NCBI RefSeq assembly: GCF_043555875.1
Contig: NZ_JBIGHW010000002.1
Location: 248,001 to 312,000 of the forward strand
DNA: 64,000 nt
From: Pelomonas margarita
GTDB taxonomy: Bacteria; Pseudomonadota; Gammaproteobacteria; Burkholderiales; Burkholderiaceae_C
Direction of reading: 5' to 3'
Shown here: one piece after another, positions 15,531 through 27,400 of the stretch
Layout: every line of letters starts with the position of its first letter
Numbering within the stretch: the first letter of the stretch is position 1
The notes under the pieces: model-generated
The model's database searches: none
What the model was told of the DNA's origin: nothing
The model's input: only the letters and a program-made list of their open reading frames with translations
Position numbers and translations under genes: made by a program

Positions 15531-16340
15531 TCAGAAACCGTGGACGGCGTCCACGGGGAAGCGGCCGGCCTTCACCTCGTCCACATAGCCCTTAACGGCG
15601 GCCAGCACCGAGTCCTGGCCGGCCATGAAGTTCTTGACGAAGCGCGGCTTGCGGCCCGGCGTGATGTTGAGCATGTCGTGCAGCACCAGCACCTGGCCCG
15701 AGCAGCCCACGCCCGCACCGATGCCGATGACGGGCACCGGCGACGCGGCCGTGATCTCGGCGGCCAGCGCGGCCGGCACCATCTCGTACAGCAGCATGGC
15801 CGCGCCGGCCTCGACGGCCTCCTGCGACTCGCGCTTGATGCGCGCGGCGCTCTCCTCGTCGCGGCCCTGCACCTTGAAGCCGCCCAGCGCGTTGACCGTC
15901 TGCGGCGTGAAGCCCAGGTGAACGCAGACCGGGATGCCGCGCTCGCTCAAGAAACGCACGGTCTCGGTCGTCCAGCCTCCGCCTTCGAGCTTCACCATGT
16001 GGGCGCCGGCCTTGACCAGCGCGGCGGCGCTCTTCCAAGCCTCTTCCTTGCTGACGTGGTAGCTGTCGAAGGGCAGGTCGGCCACGATCCAGGCCCAGCG
16101 GTGGCCGCGCGACACGCACAGCGTGTGATAGACCATGTCCTCCAGGCTCACCGGCGCCGTGGAGCCGCGGCCCTGCAGCACATTGCCCAGCGAGTCCCCG
16201 ATCAGCAGGATGTCCACGCCCGCCTCGTCCAGCAGGCTGGCGAAGGCCGCGTCATAGCAGGTCAGCATGGCGATCTTCTCGCCGCCGGCATGCATCTGCG
16301 CCAGGCGCGGCAAGGTCATCGGCTTGCGTTCAGCAGTCAT
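15531..16340 (-). CDS. panB: 3-methyl-2-oxobutanoate hydroxymethyltransferase
   Basis: PanB adds a hydroxymethyl group from methylene-tetrahydrofolate to ketoisovalerate, the first committed pantothenate step. The 269-residue protein has AMLTCYDAAFA, the metal-binding region LLIGDSLGNVLQG, VKLEGG, and the PVIGIGAGVGCSGQVLV block. The chosen ATG gives MTAERKPMTL; the frame extends upstream only as antisense of oxyR. It heads a panB-panC transcript. Confidence 0.97.
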   Translation of the reverse strand: MTAERKPMTLPRLAQMHAGGEKIAMLTCYDAAFASLLDEAGVDILLIGDSLGNVLQGRGSTAPVSLEDMVYHTLCVSRGHRWAWIVADLPFDSYHVSKEEAWKSAAALVKAGAHMVKLEGGGWTTETVRFLSERGIPVCVHLGFTPQTVNALGGFKVQGRDEESAARIKRESQEAVEAGAAMLLYEMVPAALAAEITAASPVPVIGIGAGVGCSGQVLVLHDMLNITPGRKPRFVKNFMAGQDSVLAAVKGYVDEVKAGRFPVDAVHGF

Positions 16341-16427
16341 GGGATACCTCGGTGAAAACCCTTGGAGCCCTCGTGGGGCGGCGGCAGTGTAGCGTTCGGG
16401 TCCTTTCCCTGAAGCTGTCTGTTCGCC

Positions 16428-17348
16428 ATGACCCTGACCGAGTTGCGCTACATCGTCGCCGTTGCCCGCGAGCGCCATTTCGGTCGCGCGGCCGAGGCCT
16501 GCTTCGTGTCGCAGCCCACGCTGTCGGTGGCGATCAAGAAGCTGGAGGAAGAGCTGGACATGAAGATCTTCGAGCGCGGCGGCAGCGAGGTCAGCGTGAC
16601 GCCGCTGGGCGAGGAGATCGTGCGCCAGGCGCAGTCGGTGCTGGACCAGGCCGGTGCCATCAAGGAGATCGCCAAGCGCGGCAAGGACCCGCTGGCCGGT
16701 GCGCTGCGCCTCGGGATCATCTACACCATCGGTCCCTACCTGCTGCCCGAACTGGTCAGGAACACCATCGAGCAGTACCCGCAGATGCCGCTGATGCTGC
16801 AGGAGAACTTCACGGCCAAGCTGCTGGAGATGCTGCGCACCGGCGAGCTGGACTGCGCCATCATGGCCGAGCCCTTCCCCGACACCGGCCTGGCCACGGC
16901 CCCGCTGTACGACGAGCCCTTCGTCGTCGCGCTGCCGGCGGCGCACCCGCTGGCCGATCGCGCCAACATCTCGGCCGAAGAGCTCAAGCGCGAGACCATG
17001 CTGCTGCTGGGCACGGGCCACTGCTTCCGCGACCACGTGCTGGAGGTCTGCCCCGAATTCGCTCGCTTCGCCAGCGATGCCGAGGGCATACGGCGCAGCT
17101 TCGAGGGCTCGTCGCTGGAGACCATCAAGCACATGGTGGCCTCGGGCATGGGCGTGACGGTGGTGCCCAAGCTCTCGGTGGCGCGCGATCCGTCGGCCCA
17201 CCTTCGCTTCGTGCCCTTCAGCGCCCCCGTGCCCACGCGCCGCGTGGTGCTGGCCTGGCGGCGCAGCTTCACACGCTACGAGGCCATCGCCGCGCTGCGC
17301 AACGCCGTCTACGCCTGCGAGTTGAGTGGCGTCAAACGCCTCAGCTGA
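16428..17348 (+). CDS. oxyR: hydrogen-peroxide-responsive LysR-type regulator OxyR
   Basis: This 306-residue LysR-type regulator has the N-terminal helix-turn-helix (ERHFGRAAEACFVSQPTLSVAIKKLEE is its region) and a periplasmic-binding-like effector domain. The peroxide-sensing pair falls exactly at the E. coli positions: Cys199 in GTGHCF and Cys208 in LEVCPE. It is therefore very likely a true OxyR, activated by formation of this disulfide. The panB gene runs in the opposite direction upstream. dps, a common OxyR target, is 1.5 kb downstream. Confidence 0.95.
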   Translation: MTLTELRYIVAVARERHFGRAAEACFVSQPTLSVAIKKLEEELDMKIFERGGSEVSVTPLGEEIVRQAQSVLDQAGAIKEIAKRGKDPLAGALRLGIIYTIGPYLLPELVRNTIEQYPQMPLMLQENFTAKLLEMLRTGELDCAIMAEPFPDTGLATAPLYDEPFVVALPAAHPLADRANISAEELKRETMLLLGTGHCFRDHVLEVCPEFARFASDAEGIRRSFEGSSLETIKHMVASGMGVTVVPKLSVARDPSAHLRFVPFSAPVPTRRVVLAWRRSFTRYEAIAALRNAVYACELSGVKRLS

Positions 17349-17367
17349 GCGCAGACCGGTGCAAACC

Positions 17368-17389
17368 CGCCCCCCGGCTCGCGGGGGCG
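17368..17389. terminator. GC-rich hairpin after oxyR
   Basis: CGCCCCC and GGGGGCG pair around an 8-base loop, 20 bases after the oxyR stop. There is no T-run, so intrinsic termination would be weak. Confidence 0.4.
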
Positions 17390-17493
17390 TGACGCACTTC
17401 ACGTTTCATCACGGTTTTATTCTGGTGGATCAGTTCGGCGCCGAGCAAGCGGCACCGCTTTTCCTCTGTTCTCACCACCCCTGGGAGTTGTCC

Positions 17494-18777
17494 GTGAGTC
17501 GTACCCGTCTCCTGCATGCGCTCGCCGCTGCCGCCGCCATCAGCTGCGCCGCACCGGCTGTCGCCCTCGACATCGTGCTCGTCGATCCGACCAACAGTTT
17601 CGGCACCTCGCCCAATGGGGCGGAGGCGCTGCTGGCCTTCCAGAAGGCCGCGAACTACTGGAACAAGACGCTGACCAACAACGTCACTGTCAAGATCGAG
17701 ATCGGCTTCAACGCGCTGGACGAAGGCGTGCTGGGTTCCACGCGCAGCTACTCCAGCATCGTCGCCGTGACCGACGTCTATCAGGGCCTGGCCAGCACCG
17801 GCACGACGGCGCTGGACGCCGTCGCCGTGGCCAATCTGTCCAAGCTCAATGCCGGCGGCGGCCTGAGCATGCGTACCAACGCCTACCTGGACGCCGTCAA
17901 CAAGGTCGGCCTGCTGCCGAACGCCACCACGCTGCATGCCGGCAACGCCGGCATCAACAACTACCTGGACGTCAACCAGTCCGTCATCAAGGCGCTGGGC
18001 CTGACCGGTCAGGTCGGATCGCTGAACAAGTACGACGCCAGCATCCAGTTCAGCAACCAGTTCGCGTTCGACTACAACCCGACGAACGGCATCGACGCCG
18101 GCAAGTACGACTTCACCGCCGTCGCCGTACACGAGCTGGGCCACGCGCTGGGCTTCGTCAGTGGCACCGACACCTTCGACATCCTGGCCCACGGCACCGG
18201 CCCGCTGGCCGACCTGTTCGAGCAAGGCGCCTTCGGCACGACCGATATCACCGACTTCGCCATCGGCAGCACGCTGGACCTGTTCCGCTATGGCAACTCG
18301 GTCGGCGCCGACGGCAAGGCCGTCCTGCAATGGTCGGCCAACCGCGACGCGTACTTCTCCATCGACGGCAAGACGATGTTCGGCCGCGGCGACGACGCCT
18401 TCCAGCAGCCCGCCACGTTCTCGACCGGCGCCTACTCCGGCGACGGCGCGCAGGCCTCTCACTGGAAGGACAACATCGGCTTCATCGACCCCGACGCGCC
18501 CGGCTGCTTCCAGAGCACACGCCAGGTCGGCATCATGGACCCGACCGGTTCGCCCTGCCACACCGAGAACGTCACGCGCAACGACATCGCCGCGTTCGAC
18601 GCGATGGGCTGGAACACCAACGTCGACACGCTGACCAACAAGGGCTACTCCATCAGCTCCGCCGAGATCTACGCACTGGACGGCGTGGCCGTCGCCGTGC
18701 CGGAACCCGGCACCTGGGGCATGCTGGCGCTGGGCCTGGGCGTGCTGGGCTTCGTGGCGCGCCGCCGCAAGGCCTGA
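17494..18777 (+). CDS. PEP-CTERM-sorted zinc metalloprotease (NF038122-like)
   Basis: The 427-residue product has a Sec signal ending near APAVA, a zinc protease motif HELGHALGF (His213, Glu214, His217), and a C-terminal sorting signal. That signal is VPEPGTWGML, a hydrophobic helix and the basic tail RRRKA. PEP-CTERM proteins are processed by an exosortase and sent to the surface or exopolysaccharide matrix; no exosortase gene is in the window. The family assignment rests on the combination of this motif with PEP-CTERM. The GTG start is chosen because a GGGAG site lies 7 bases before it and the signal peptide starts there. A strong terminator follows. Confidence 0.88.
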   Translation: MSRTRLLHALAAAAAISCAAPAVALDIVLVDPTNSFGTSPNGAEALLAFQKAANYWNKTLTNNVTVKIEIGFNALDEGVLGSTRSYSSIVAVTDVYQGLASTGTTALDAVAVANLSKLNAGGGLSMRTNAYLDAVNKVGLLPNATTLHAGNAGINNYLDVNQSVIKALGLTGQVGSLNKYDASIQFSNQFAFDYNPTNGIDAGKYDFTAVAVHELGHALGFVSGTDTFDILAHGTGPLADLFEQGAFGTTDITDFAIGSTLDLFRYGNSVGADGKAVLQWSANRDAYFSIDGKTMFGRGDDAFQQPATFSTGAYSGDGAQASHWKDNIGFIDPDAPGCFQSTRQVGIMDPTGSPCHTENVTRNDIAAFDAMGWNTNVDTLTNKGYSISSAEIYALDGVAVAVPEPGTWGMLALGLGVLGFVARRRKA

Positions 18778-18801
18778 CCCCGGCCCCCCTTCAGCCAACC
18801 G

Positions 18802-18835
18802 GCCCGCCCGCGCACCGCGCCGGCGGGCTTTTTTT
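18802..18835 (+). terminator. Rho-independent terminator after the metalloprotease gene
   Basis: A 7-bp stem, GCCCGCC with GGCGGGC, continues past one mismatch into four more pairs, with a 3-base loop and a run of seven T. This is the clearest intrinsic terminator in the window. Confidence 0.9.
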
Positions 18836-18897
18836 CGAGTCCGATGCGGTCACGGGACATCCGTTAGGCTCGCGCCATCGCCAAACGGAGCAAATGC

Positions 18898-19395
18898 ATG
18901 GCCAAGAAATCCGCCGCCGCCCCCACCCTCAGCATCGGCATCAGTGACAAGGACCGCGCCACCATCGTGGCCGGCCTGTCCAAGCTGCTGGCCGAGACCT
19001 ACACGCTGTACCTGACCACTCACAACTTCCACTGGAACGTCACCGGGCCGATGTTCAACAGCCTGCACGCGATGTTCATGGCCCAGTACACCGAGCTGTG
19101 GAACGCCGTGGACCCGGTGGCCGAGCGCATCCGCTCGCTGGGCCATGCGGCGCCCGGCAGCTACGCGCAGTTCGCCAAGCTCAGCGGCCTGCCCGACGCG
19201 CCCGCCACGCCGCCCAAGGCGATGGAGATGGTGCGCATCCTGAAGGAAGGCCACGAGGCCGTCGCCCGCACCGCGCGCGCGCTGTTCCCCGCCGTCGACA
19301 AGGCCAGCGACGAGCCCACGGCCGACCTGCTGACCCAGCGCATCACGGTGCACGAGCAAACGGCCTGGATGCTGCGAAGTCTGCTGGAAGAGTGA
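18898..19395 (+). CDS. dps: Dps-family ferritin-like DNA-protection protein
   Basis: Dps forms a dodecamer that oxidises and stores iron using peroxide and protects DNA in stress. The 165-residue protein has the ferroxidase ligands in place: His45 in NFHWNVTG, His57, Asp72 and Glu76, all offset by six from E. coli Dps. The short Lys/Ala N-terminus (AKKSAAA) may bind DNA. An ACGGAG site precedes the ATG. The stop overlaps the GTG start of the next gene. OxyR control is plausible but no site was identified. Confidence 0.93.
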   Translation: MAKKSAAAPTLSIGISDKDRATIVAGLSKLLAETYTLYLTTHNFHWNVTGPMFNSLHAMFMAQYTELWNAVDPVAERIRSLGHAAPGSYAQFAKLSGLPDAPATPPKAMEMVRILKEGHEAVARTARALFPAVDKASDEPTADLLTQRITVHEQTAWMLRSLLEE

Positions 19396-20702
19396 GCCCC
19401 CGCCCGCGCAGCGCGCTGCGGCGCGGCCTCCAGGCCCTGGCCTGGCTCACGCTGGCGCTGGTGGTGGGCAGCGTGGTTGCGCTCGCGCTGTCCCTGCAGA
19501 GCGCGCCGCGCTGGCCGGCCGCCGCCGAGGTGTCGGTGGCGGACATCGCCCGCGCCCGCGATTTCCTGCGCCGCAACGACCCGCGCCAGCCGGCGCCCGG
19601 CCCGCTGCGCACGCTCGTCACCTCGGAGCGCGAGGCCAACCTGATGCTGGGCCAGTTGGCACGCCGCGCCGCCGCCGGCGCGACGGCCCGGGTGGCGCTG
19701 GGCCATGGCAGCGCCCGCGTGCAGGCCAGCCTGCCGCTGCCGTACAGCGCCGTCACGGCCTGGCTGAACATCGACGCCTCGCTGCGCGAGACCCCAGGCC
19801 TGCCCACCGTGGACAGCCTCACCGTAGGCCGGCTGCCGGTGCCCGGCTGGGTCGCCACGCGACTGCTGCGCGTGCTGGCCGAGCGTGCCCGCCAGAGCAC
19901 GCCGGAAGGCGCGCTGGCACTGAGCATGGTGCGGCAGGTGCGCCTGCAGCCGGCACGGCTGGAGGTGAGCTATGCCTGGGGCGAGGACAGCCTGCGCCGC
20001 GTGCTGGGCACGCTGTTGCCGCCCGCCGAGCAGACCCGCCTGACCGCCTACGCGCAAGCGCTGAGCGGCGCCATGCAGGCCCATGCGGCGGCCGGCGGTG
20101 ACGGCAAGGCTCTGCCGCTGGAGCAGCTGCTGACCTCGCTGTTCACGCTGGCCAGCCAGCGCAGCGCCGGCGGCAACGACCCGCTCGCGGAAAACCGCGC
20201 GGCCCTGCTGACGCTGGCGCTGCAGGTCACCGGGCGGCAGCTGTCCGACCTGGTGCCGGCCATCCAGGCCGCCCCGCAGCCGCAGCACCTGCCCATCACG
20301 CTGACCGGCCGCGACGACTTCGCCCAGCACTTCCTGATCTCCGCCGTGCTCGCGCTGGAAGGCGGCGGGCCGCTGGCCGATGCCATCGGCGTCTACAAGG
20401 AAGTTGCCGACCTGCGCCACGGCAGCGGCTTCAGCTTCAACGACATTGCCGCCGACCGCGCCGGCGCGCGGCTGGGGCTGCTGGCTCGCCGCGACCCGCT
20501 GGCGCTGCAGCGGCGCCTGGCGCAGGGCGTGCGCGCGGCCGACGTGATGCCCGACGTGTCCGACCTGCCGGAGTTCCTGGGCGCTCGCGAGTTCCGCCAG
20601 GCCTACGGCGGCGTGGGCGCGCCGCCCTACCGCCGCATGCTGGCCGACATCGAGCGCCGGCTGGACGCGCTGCCGCTGCTGCGGCCGGCCGCAGCACCCT
20701 GA
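19392..20702 (+). CDS. conserved hypothetical membrane-anchored protein
   Basis: The 436-residue product begins with a basic n-region and one hydrophobic helix (LAWLTLALVVGSVVALALSL, about residues 16-35), so most of it should face the periplasm. The remainder is Ala/Leu/Arg-rich, with a strand-rich first part (VALGHGSARVQASLPLPYSAV) and a helical second part ending FLGAREFRQAYGGVGAPPYRRM. No family motif was recognised. The GTG start overlaps the dps stop (GTGA), so it is coupled to dps and may share its regulation. Confidence 0.75.
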   Translation: MSPRPRSALRRGLQALAWLTLALVVGSVVALALSLQSAPRWPAAAEVSVADIARARDFLRRNDPRQPAPGPLRTLVTSEREANLMLGQLARRAAAGATARVALGHGSARVQASLPLPYSAVTAWLNIDASLRETPGLPTVDSLTVGRLPVPGWVATRLLRVLAERARQSTPEGALALSMVRQVRLQPARLEVSYAWGEDSLRRVLGTLLPPAEQTRLTAYAQALSGAMQAHAAAGGDGKALPLEQLLTSLFTLASQRSAGGNDPLAENRAALLTLALQVTGRQLSDLVPAIQAAPQPQHLPITLTGRDDFAQHFLISAVLALEGGGPLADAIGVYKEVADLRHGSGFSFNDIAADRAGARLGLLARRDPLALQRRLAQGVRAADVMPDVSDLPEFLGAREFRQAYGGVGAPPYRRMLADIERRLDALPLLRPAAAP

Positions 20703-20713
20703 CCGGGGTCAGG
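20698..20713. terminator. palindrome spanning two convergent stop codons
   Basis: CCTGACC and GGTCAGG form a perfect 7-bp inverted repeat with a 2-base centre. It covers the TGA stops of both the hypothetical gene and the chemoreceptor gene. It may act as a compact bidirectional terminator, but there is no T-run. Confidence 0.35.
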
Positions 20714-22517
20714 CCAGCCGGAACGCGCCCACCGCCGCCGCCAGGCGCTCGGCCTGCTGCTTGAGCGCCTCGGCCGCCGCAGCCGATTCCTCCACCAGCG
20801 CGGCGTTCTGCTGGGTCAGCTGGTCCAGGTGGCCGACGGCCTGGCTGACCTCGGCGATGCTGCCGCTCTGTTCGCTGCTGGCGGCGGCGATCTCCTGCAT
20901 GATGCCGGTGACCTGGCCCACCGAGACGACGATCTCGTTCATGGTCTCGCCGGCCTCGTGCACCAGCCGCGCGCCGCTCTCCACCCGTTCCACCGACACC
21001 GAGATCAGCCCCTTGATCTCCTTGGCCGCCTCGGCGCTGCGCTGGGCCAGCGTGCGCACCTCGCCGGCCACCACCGCAAAGCCGCGGCCCTGCTCGCCCG
21101 CGCGGGCGGCCTCGACCGCGGCGTTCAGCGCCAGGATGTTGGTCTGGAAGGCGATGCCGTCGATGGTGCCGATGATGTCGGCGATGCGCGTGGAGCTGGC
21201 ACTGATCTCCTGCATGGTGGTGACGACGCGCGCCACCACATCGCCACCGCGGCCCGCCACCTGCGACGCCGCGCCCACCAACTGGTTGGCCTGCGCGGCC
21301 CGCTCGGCGTTGAGCCGCACCGTGTCGGTCAGCTGCTCGGTGGAACTGGAGGTTTGCTCCAGGCTGCTGGCGGTCTGCTCGGTGCGGGCGGAAAGATCCT
21401 GGTTTCCCAGCGCGATCTCCTGCGACGCGGTGCGCACCGATTCGCTGCCGTCGCGGATCTCGCGCAGCACGTGGCTGAGCTTCTCGACGAAGGTGTTGAA
21501 GCCTGCGGCGATCTCGGCCAGCTCGTCGTCGCCGGCAGCGCTGACGCGGCGCGTGAGATCGCCGTCGCCGGAGGCCACGTCCTGCATGGCCGCGCTGAGC
21601 TGGGCCAGCCGCTGCAGCTTGCGCGCCACCAGCGCGGCCATCGTGGTCCCGGCCAGCACCAGCACCACCACCGTCGCCAGCAGCGAGCTCAGCGCCAGGC
21701 CGCGCAGCGAGGCCAGTGCCTCGCCGCGGTGCAGCGCGATGACCAGCACCCAGTCCGTGCCCTTGACGGCGGTGGCCAGCAACTCGTGGGGCACACCGTC
21801 GATGTCAGCCGCCTGCATCCGGCCGGCGCTGGCCAGCTGCTGCAGCCCCTCGACGGTCAGCCCGGCCACGGCTTCGCGGGCGGGCGTGCCGCCGCGCTTG
21901 AGGTCGGGGTGGGCAATGAAGTTGCCGTCCTTGTCCGTCAGGAAGGCATAGCTGGCCGGCGTGGGGTGGATGGACTTGACGATGCTGACGACGTTGTCCA
22001 GGAACACATCACCCGCCGCCACCGCCGTCGTCGCGCCGCCCTCCTTCAGCGCCACGGCGAAGGTCACCACCATGCGCTGCGTGGCCGCGTCCTTGTAGGG
22101 CGCCGTCAGCACGGGGCCGCTGGCGCCGGCGGCCAGCTGGTACCAGGGCCGGCCGGTGGGGTCGTAGCCGGGCGGCAGGTTCTGCGGCGCGTTGAAGACG
22201 ATGCGCTTGTCCGCGTAGGCGATGTAGCTGTTGTCGAAGCCCCCCGACACCTGGGCCTGCACGAGCGCCGGCACCGGGTCGGCCTGCGCCGCGGCGGGCG
22301 CCGTGGAGCGCACCACGGCCGTCTTGCCGGCCGCCCAGTCCTGGATGGCGCGAGCCTGGGCTTGCGCCAGGTCCAGCGTGCTTTTCTGCAAGCCCTCCAG
22401 CACCTGGCCGCGCGCGGTCAGGTAGTTGGCCGCTGCCAGCGTCAGCAACCCCAGCAGCAGGGCCAGCACGGCCAGCAGCACCAGCTGCACACGCAAGGAC
22501 CTGAAGTTCGTCAGCAT
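20709..22517 (-). CDS. methyl-accepting chemotaxis protein
   Basis: This 602-residue chemoreceptor has a first membrane helix at about residues 10-29 and a periplasmic dCache-like ligand domain. That domain includes PGYDPTGRPWYQLA and YAFLTDKDGNFIAHP. A second helix lies near residue 275, followed by a HAMP domain and the signalling hairpin. The hairpin tip reads VVAGEVRTLAQRSAEAAKEIKGLI, quoted in part as AGEVRTLAQRSAEAAKEI. Dimers would control the CheA kinase. The ligand is unknown; dCache receptors often bind amino acids or organic acids. I start at MLTNFRSL, which has a GGAGGGAA site upstream. Confidence 0.93.
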   Translation of the reverse strand: MLTNFRSLRVQLVLLAVLALLLGLLTLAAANYLTARGQVLEGLQKSTLDLAQAQARAIQDWAAGKTAVVRSTAPAAAQADPVPALVQAQVSGGFDNSYIAYADKRIVFNAPQNLPPGYDPTGRPWYQLAAGASGPVLTAPYKDAATQRMVVTFAVALKEGGATTAVAAGDVFLDNVVSIVKSIHPTPASYAFLTDKDGNFIAHPDLKRGGTPAREAVAGLTVEGLQQLASAGRMQAADIDGVPHELLATAVKGTDWVLVIALHRGEALASLRGLALSSLLATVVVLVLAGTTMAALVARKLQRLAQLSAAMQDVASGDGDLTRRVSAAGDDELAEIAAGFNTFVEKLSHVLREIRDGSESVRTASQEIALGNQDLSARTEQTASSLEQTSSSTEQLTDTVRLNAERAAQANQLVGAASQVAGRGGDVVARVVTTMQEISASSTRIADIIGTIDGIAFQTNILALNAAVEAARAGEQGRGFAVVAGEVRTLAQRSAEAAKEIKGLISVSVERVESGARLVHEAGETMNEIVVSVGQVTGIMQEIAAASSEQSGSIAEVSQAVGHLDQLTQQNAALVEESAAAAEALKQQAERLAAAVGAFRLA

Positions 22518-22675
22518 GGGTGTTCCCTCCAGAGTGATCGGGCAACCGGTGCTTTCGCCGGGCACTGGCGGCCGACTCTAGCCAGCGCACCCGCCCCCGT
22601 CCATGGCGGCGCCGACACAGCGGCCTGCACGGGCGGGCCACGGATAATCGCGGGTTAGCCCGCCAGAAGCACCCC

Positions 22676-24328
<1,653 letters not shown>

Positions 24329-24452
24329 GAGGCCCAGTCCGGATCGCTCTGCATGATGGACAGGCCGTTTGGCAAGCAGCTAGCGGGCCCGAGAGTGCTG
24401 CTGTATGCGGGTCGACAGACCCGGCGTTGAGGTTCAGTGCCCTGTCAAAAAC

Positions 24453-27400
24453 CTACTGTCCGATCAACGTGTAGGCCGCCCAGACCCTCGGCGAGTTCAG
24501 CCGTGGGTCGGGATGAGCTGCGAATGCCCGCTTGGTTGTGGCCAGGGCATGCGTGATGGCTGCGGCGCCGGGCAGTTCGGTCGGCAAAGCCCTCAGGCGC
24601 CGCAGGAACGCCACTACGAACTGCGCTCCACCGGCATCGCTGACGGGCCACAGCGTGGCCAGTAGATTGCGGTTGCCCGCCACATTGAGCGCATAGGCGA
24701 AGCCGATCAGGCCTTCGCCAGCCAGCAAGCTGCCTTGGGCGGTGTCGCAACCTGACAGCACGACCAGATCGGTCCGCAGCGGGAGGGCGAACCAGTCGGC
24801 CACCGTCAACAGGCCATCGCGCTGGGGGTCCGCAGGATCCTCAGGGCTCAACACCATCGCTTGGGCCTGTGGTCGGCGGGCGTCGAAGCTGCCATGGGCA
24901 GCCACCAGCAGTTGCCGGTAGCGCGACAGATCGCCGCTGCCCGCAATACGCCGCAGCCGGCCTTCGCTGGCATCGGCGCCACTCAAAGCCAGGGCGCCCT
25001 GGGTGCGGAAGAGAGCGGTGGCCTGGCGCGCCTCAAGCTCTGCAAACGGCAAGGCAGACCAGGTGGTGCCGCCCACCGCGCCGACATTGGACGCCGCCAG
25101 GGCCAGCAGGGCCGGGCGGCTTGGCGCAGACGCCGAGCCCCGTGCCGTGGACGAGGTGCCTTGCACCATCACTGAAACCGATGGCGTCTGGCTGAAGGCC
25201 CATCGCGCCAAGGCCGGGCGGCCCGCAACGGTCAGGGTGTCCCATGGCAGGACGGCCAGAGGGCCATCGGGCGACACCAGCAGATGCCGCGGCTCGCCCA
25301 ACGCTGTCAGTGCGGGCTGCAGGGGCGCCAGCAGGGCCTGGCCCAGCCGGGCACGGAGGTCACCCCCTTGCTTCTCTGAGGCCGGACCTTGGGCCAGTGT
25401 CCGATGCAGAGCGTCAATATCGGCGGCGAGGCCCGGGCCTGCGTCGGGCAGTGCCACCCAGCGCGTGGCGCCGTCGGCACGCCGCAGCAGAGCCGACCAT
25501 TGATGATCCGGGCCCTGCAGGTAGTGCACCAGCACGGCGCGCGCTGGCAGCAGCCGGGCGGCGGCGATCGGATCCGTCGCCACGTCCAGCAGGCGCGCCA
25601 CGCGCGGGCTCAGGCGGGCAGCCTCAGCAAGCGCCGTGTCGAGCGCTAATTGCCGCGCGGTGAGCTCCAGCAGCAAAGGCTCACGGCGCTCGCGACTGGT
25701 GGCTGCGCCAGCCTGGCTGGTCAAGTGGTTCACCTGCCCTGCCAGGCGGCGCAAGCGCGCACGCAGGTCGTCGGGCAGGTCCAACTCGGCTGCCCGATCC
25801 AGCGCTTGCTGGCGGGTCATCTGTGCCAGCAGAGCGCGGCCCTTGTGGTTCTCCAACGCAACGAAGGCCTCCTCCAGACGTCCTGCGCCTGCCAGCAATT
25901 CCACCCGGCGAGCGAGCCCCGGTTGATAGGCTGCGACGGTCTGGGCCTGAACGGCGGCGCCCAGCGGGGCCAAGGAACGCCGCAAGGCGTCAACGCCCGT
26001 GGCGAGCGCGTCGAGTTGTGCCAGCGCCTCCTCAGGCTCACCCCGCCGCGCGAGCAGCAGCCCCAAGGTGCTTCGGTTGGCCAGCACCATTTCATGACGC
26101 GGGCCGAGCTGTGTCAGCCGCAGGGCCAGCACCTCGCGCAGACCGTCGATGGCTCGCGTCAGTTCGGGTGCGCGGGCCTGCCGGGCCAAAGTCTCGAAGT
26201 AGTAGGAGCGAGCACTCAACGTGGTCGGATGGTCGGCTCCGTAGACCTGGATCATGGCATCGCGCAATTGGGCGGCCTCGTCCAGTGCGGGCGCCTGGCC
26301 CAGCATCAAGCGGTGCCGCAGGAGGTTGACCCTCGCAATCAGGGTTCGCCGGTCCCGGGCGCCGAGCTGCTGGGTCATCCGATCGATCAGTGCCGCCTGC
26401 TGTGCAAGGGCCGTAGCAACGGCTTGCTCGGAGGTCTGGCTTCCGACGCCGGCCAGCAGCAGCTCGGCCGGCCCGGCCTGGGCGGCCCAAAGCAGGCTCT
26501 CGGTATACACCCCTGCAAAGGTCACTTGGTCGGGGTGCTCGGGCCCCAGGGCGCTGGCGTCAGCCAACACGGCCGCCAAGGCTGCGGCGCTGCGACCCCA
26601 CTCGCCGGACAGGCGCAGGGCCAGGGCCTGGTAATACCGCACCTGCAAGGCCTGGTGGCTGTCGGGATCCAGTACCGCCTGGGCGTCGATGGCCAGGGCG
26701 TCGAGCACGGCTCTTGCCTGTTTGGGTTGGCCGGCCTGGATCAGAGCGACGCCCAGTTGCTGGCGCGCGTCCAGGGTCGTTGGGTGTCGGGCACCCATCG
26801 CCGCCGAGCTCAGCTCGACCATCTCGGTCGCCTGCGCAGCGGCTTCATCGACGCGGCCCAAGGCGTTGAGCATGCGAACGCGTGTTCTCAGCGTGGCGCG
26901 CACGTCTTTCGCTTCGTCTCCAAGGTGTTGGCGCTGTTTGGGCAGCAACTGATCAAGCAGCGCAAGTGCCAGCGCCGGGCGCTCCAGGTTGCCGAGCACC
27001 ACGGCCAGCCCCGTCTGAGCGCTGAAGATGTGTTCGGCATGGCGATCCAGACCGCCATGCGCCTGCCACAACGAAATGGCGCGCTCCAGGATCGGCACGG
27101 CCTGGGCGGTCCGGCCGACCGCGTTGTGGACCAGGGCCTGGGCTCTCAGCGCGGCCGCGAGCTGAGCCCCGGCATCGTCGCTGCCCACTGCGGACAAGGT
27201 CTGCTCGGCCCGGCGCACGGCCTCTGCCGCCGGCTCCAGGCAGGCACCACCCCGGTATGCAGCACCACAGCGGCCCACGAACTCGTTCAAGGCAGCCAAG
27301 GTCGGCGCCGCCTGCTGGCCGAGTTGCGCCTCACGCAGGCGCCAGGCCTCCTCTGCGCTGTCGGCGGCCGATTTGCGCTGCCCGAGTTCGCCCTGGACCT

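Noticed and set aside
14502..16355. 617-residue plus-strand ORF opposite panC and panB
   Set aside because: It covers two essential-type genes and the spacer in antisense and has shadow composition.
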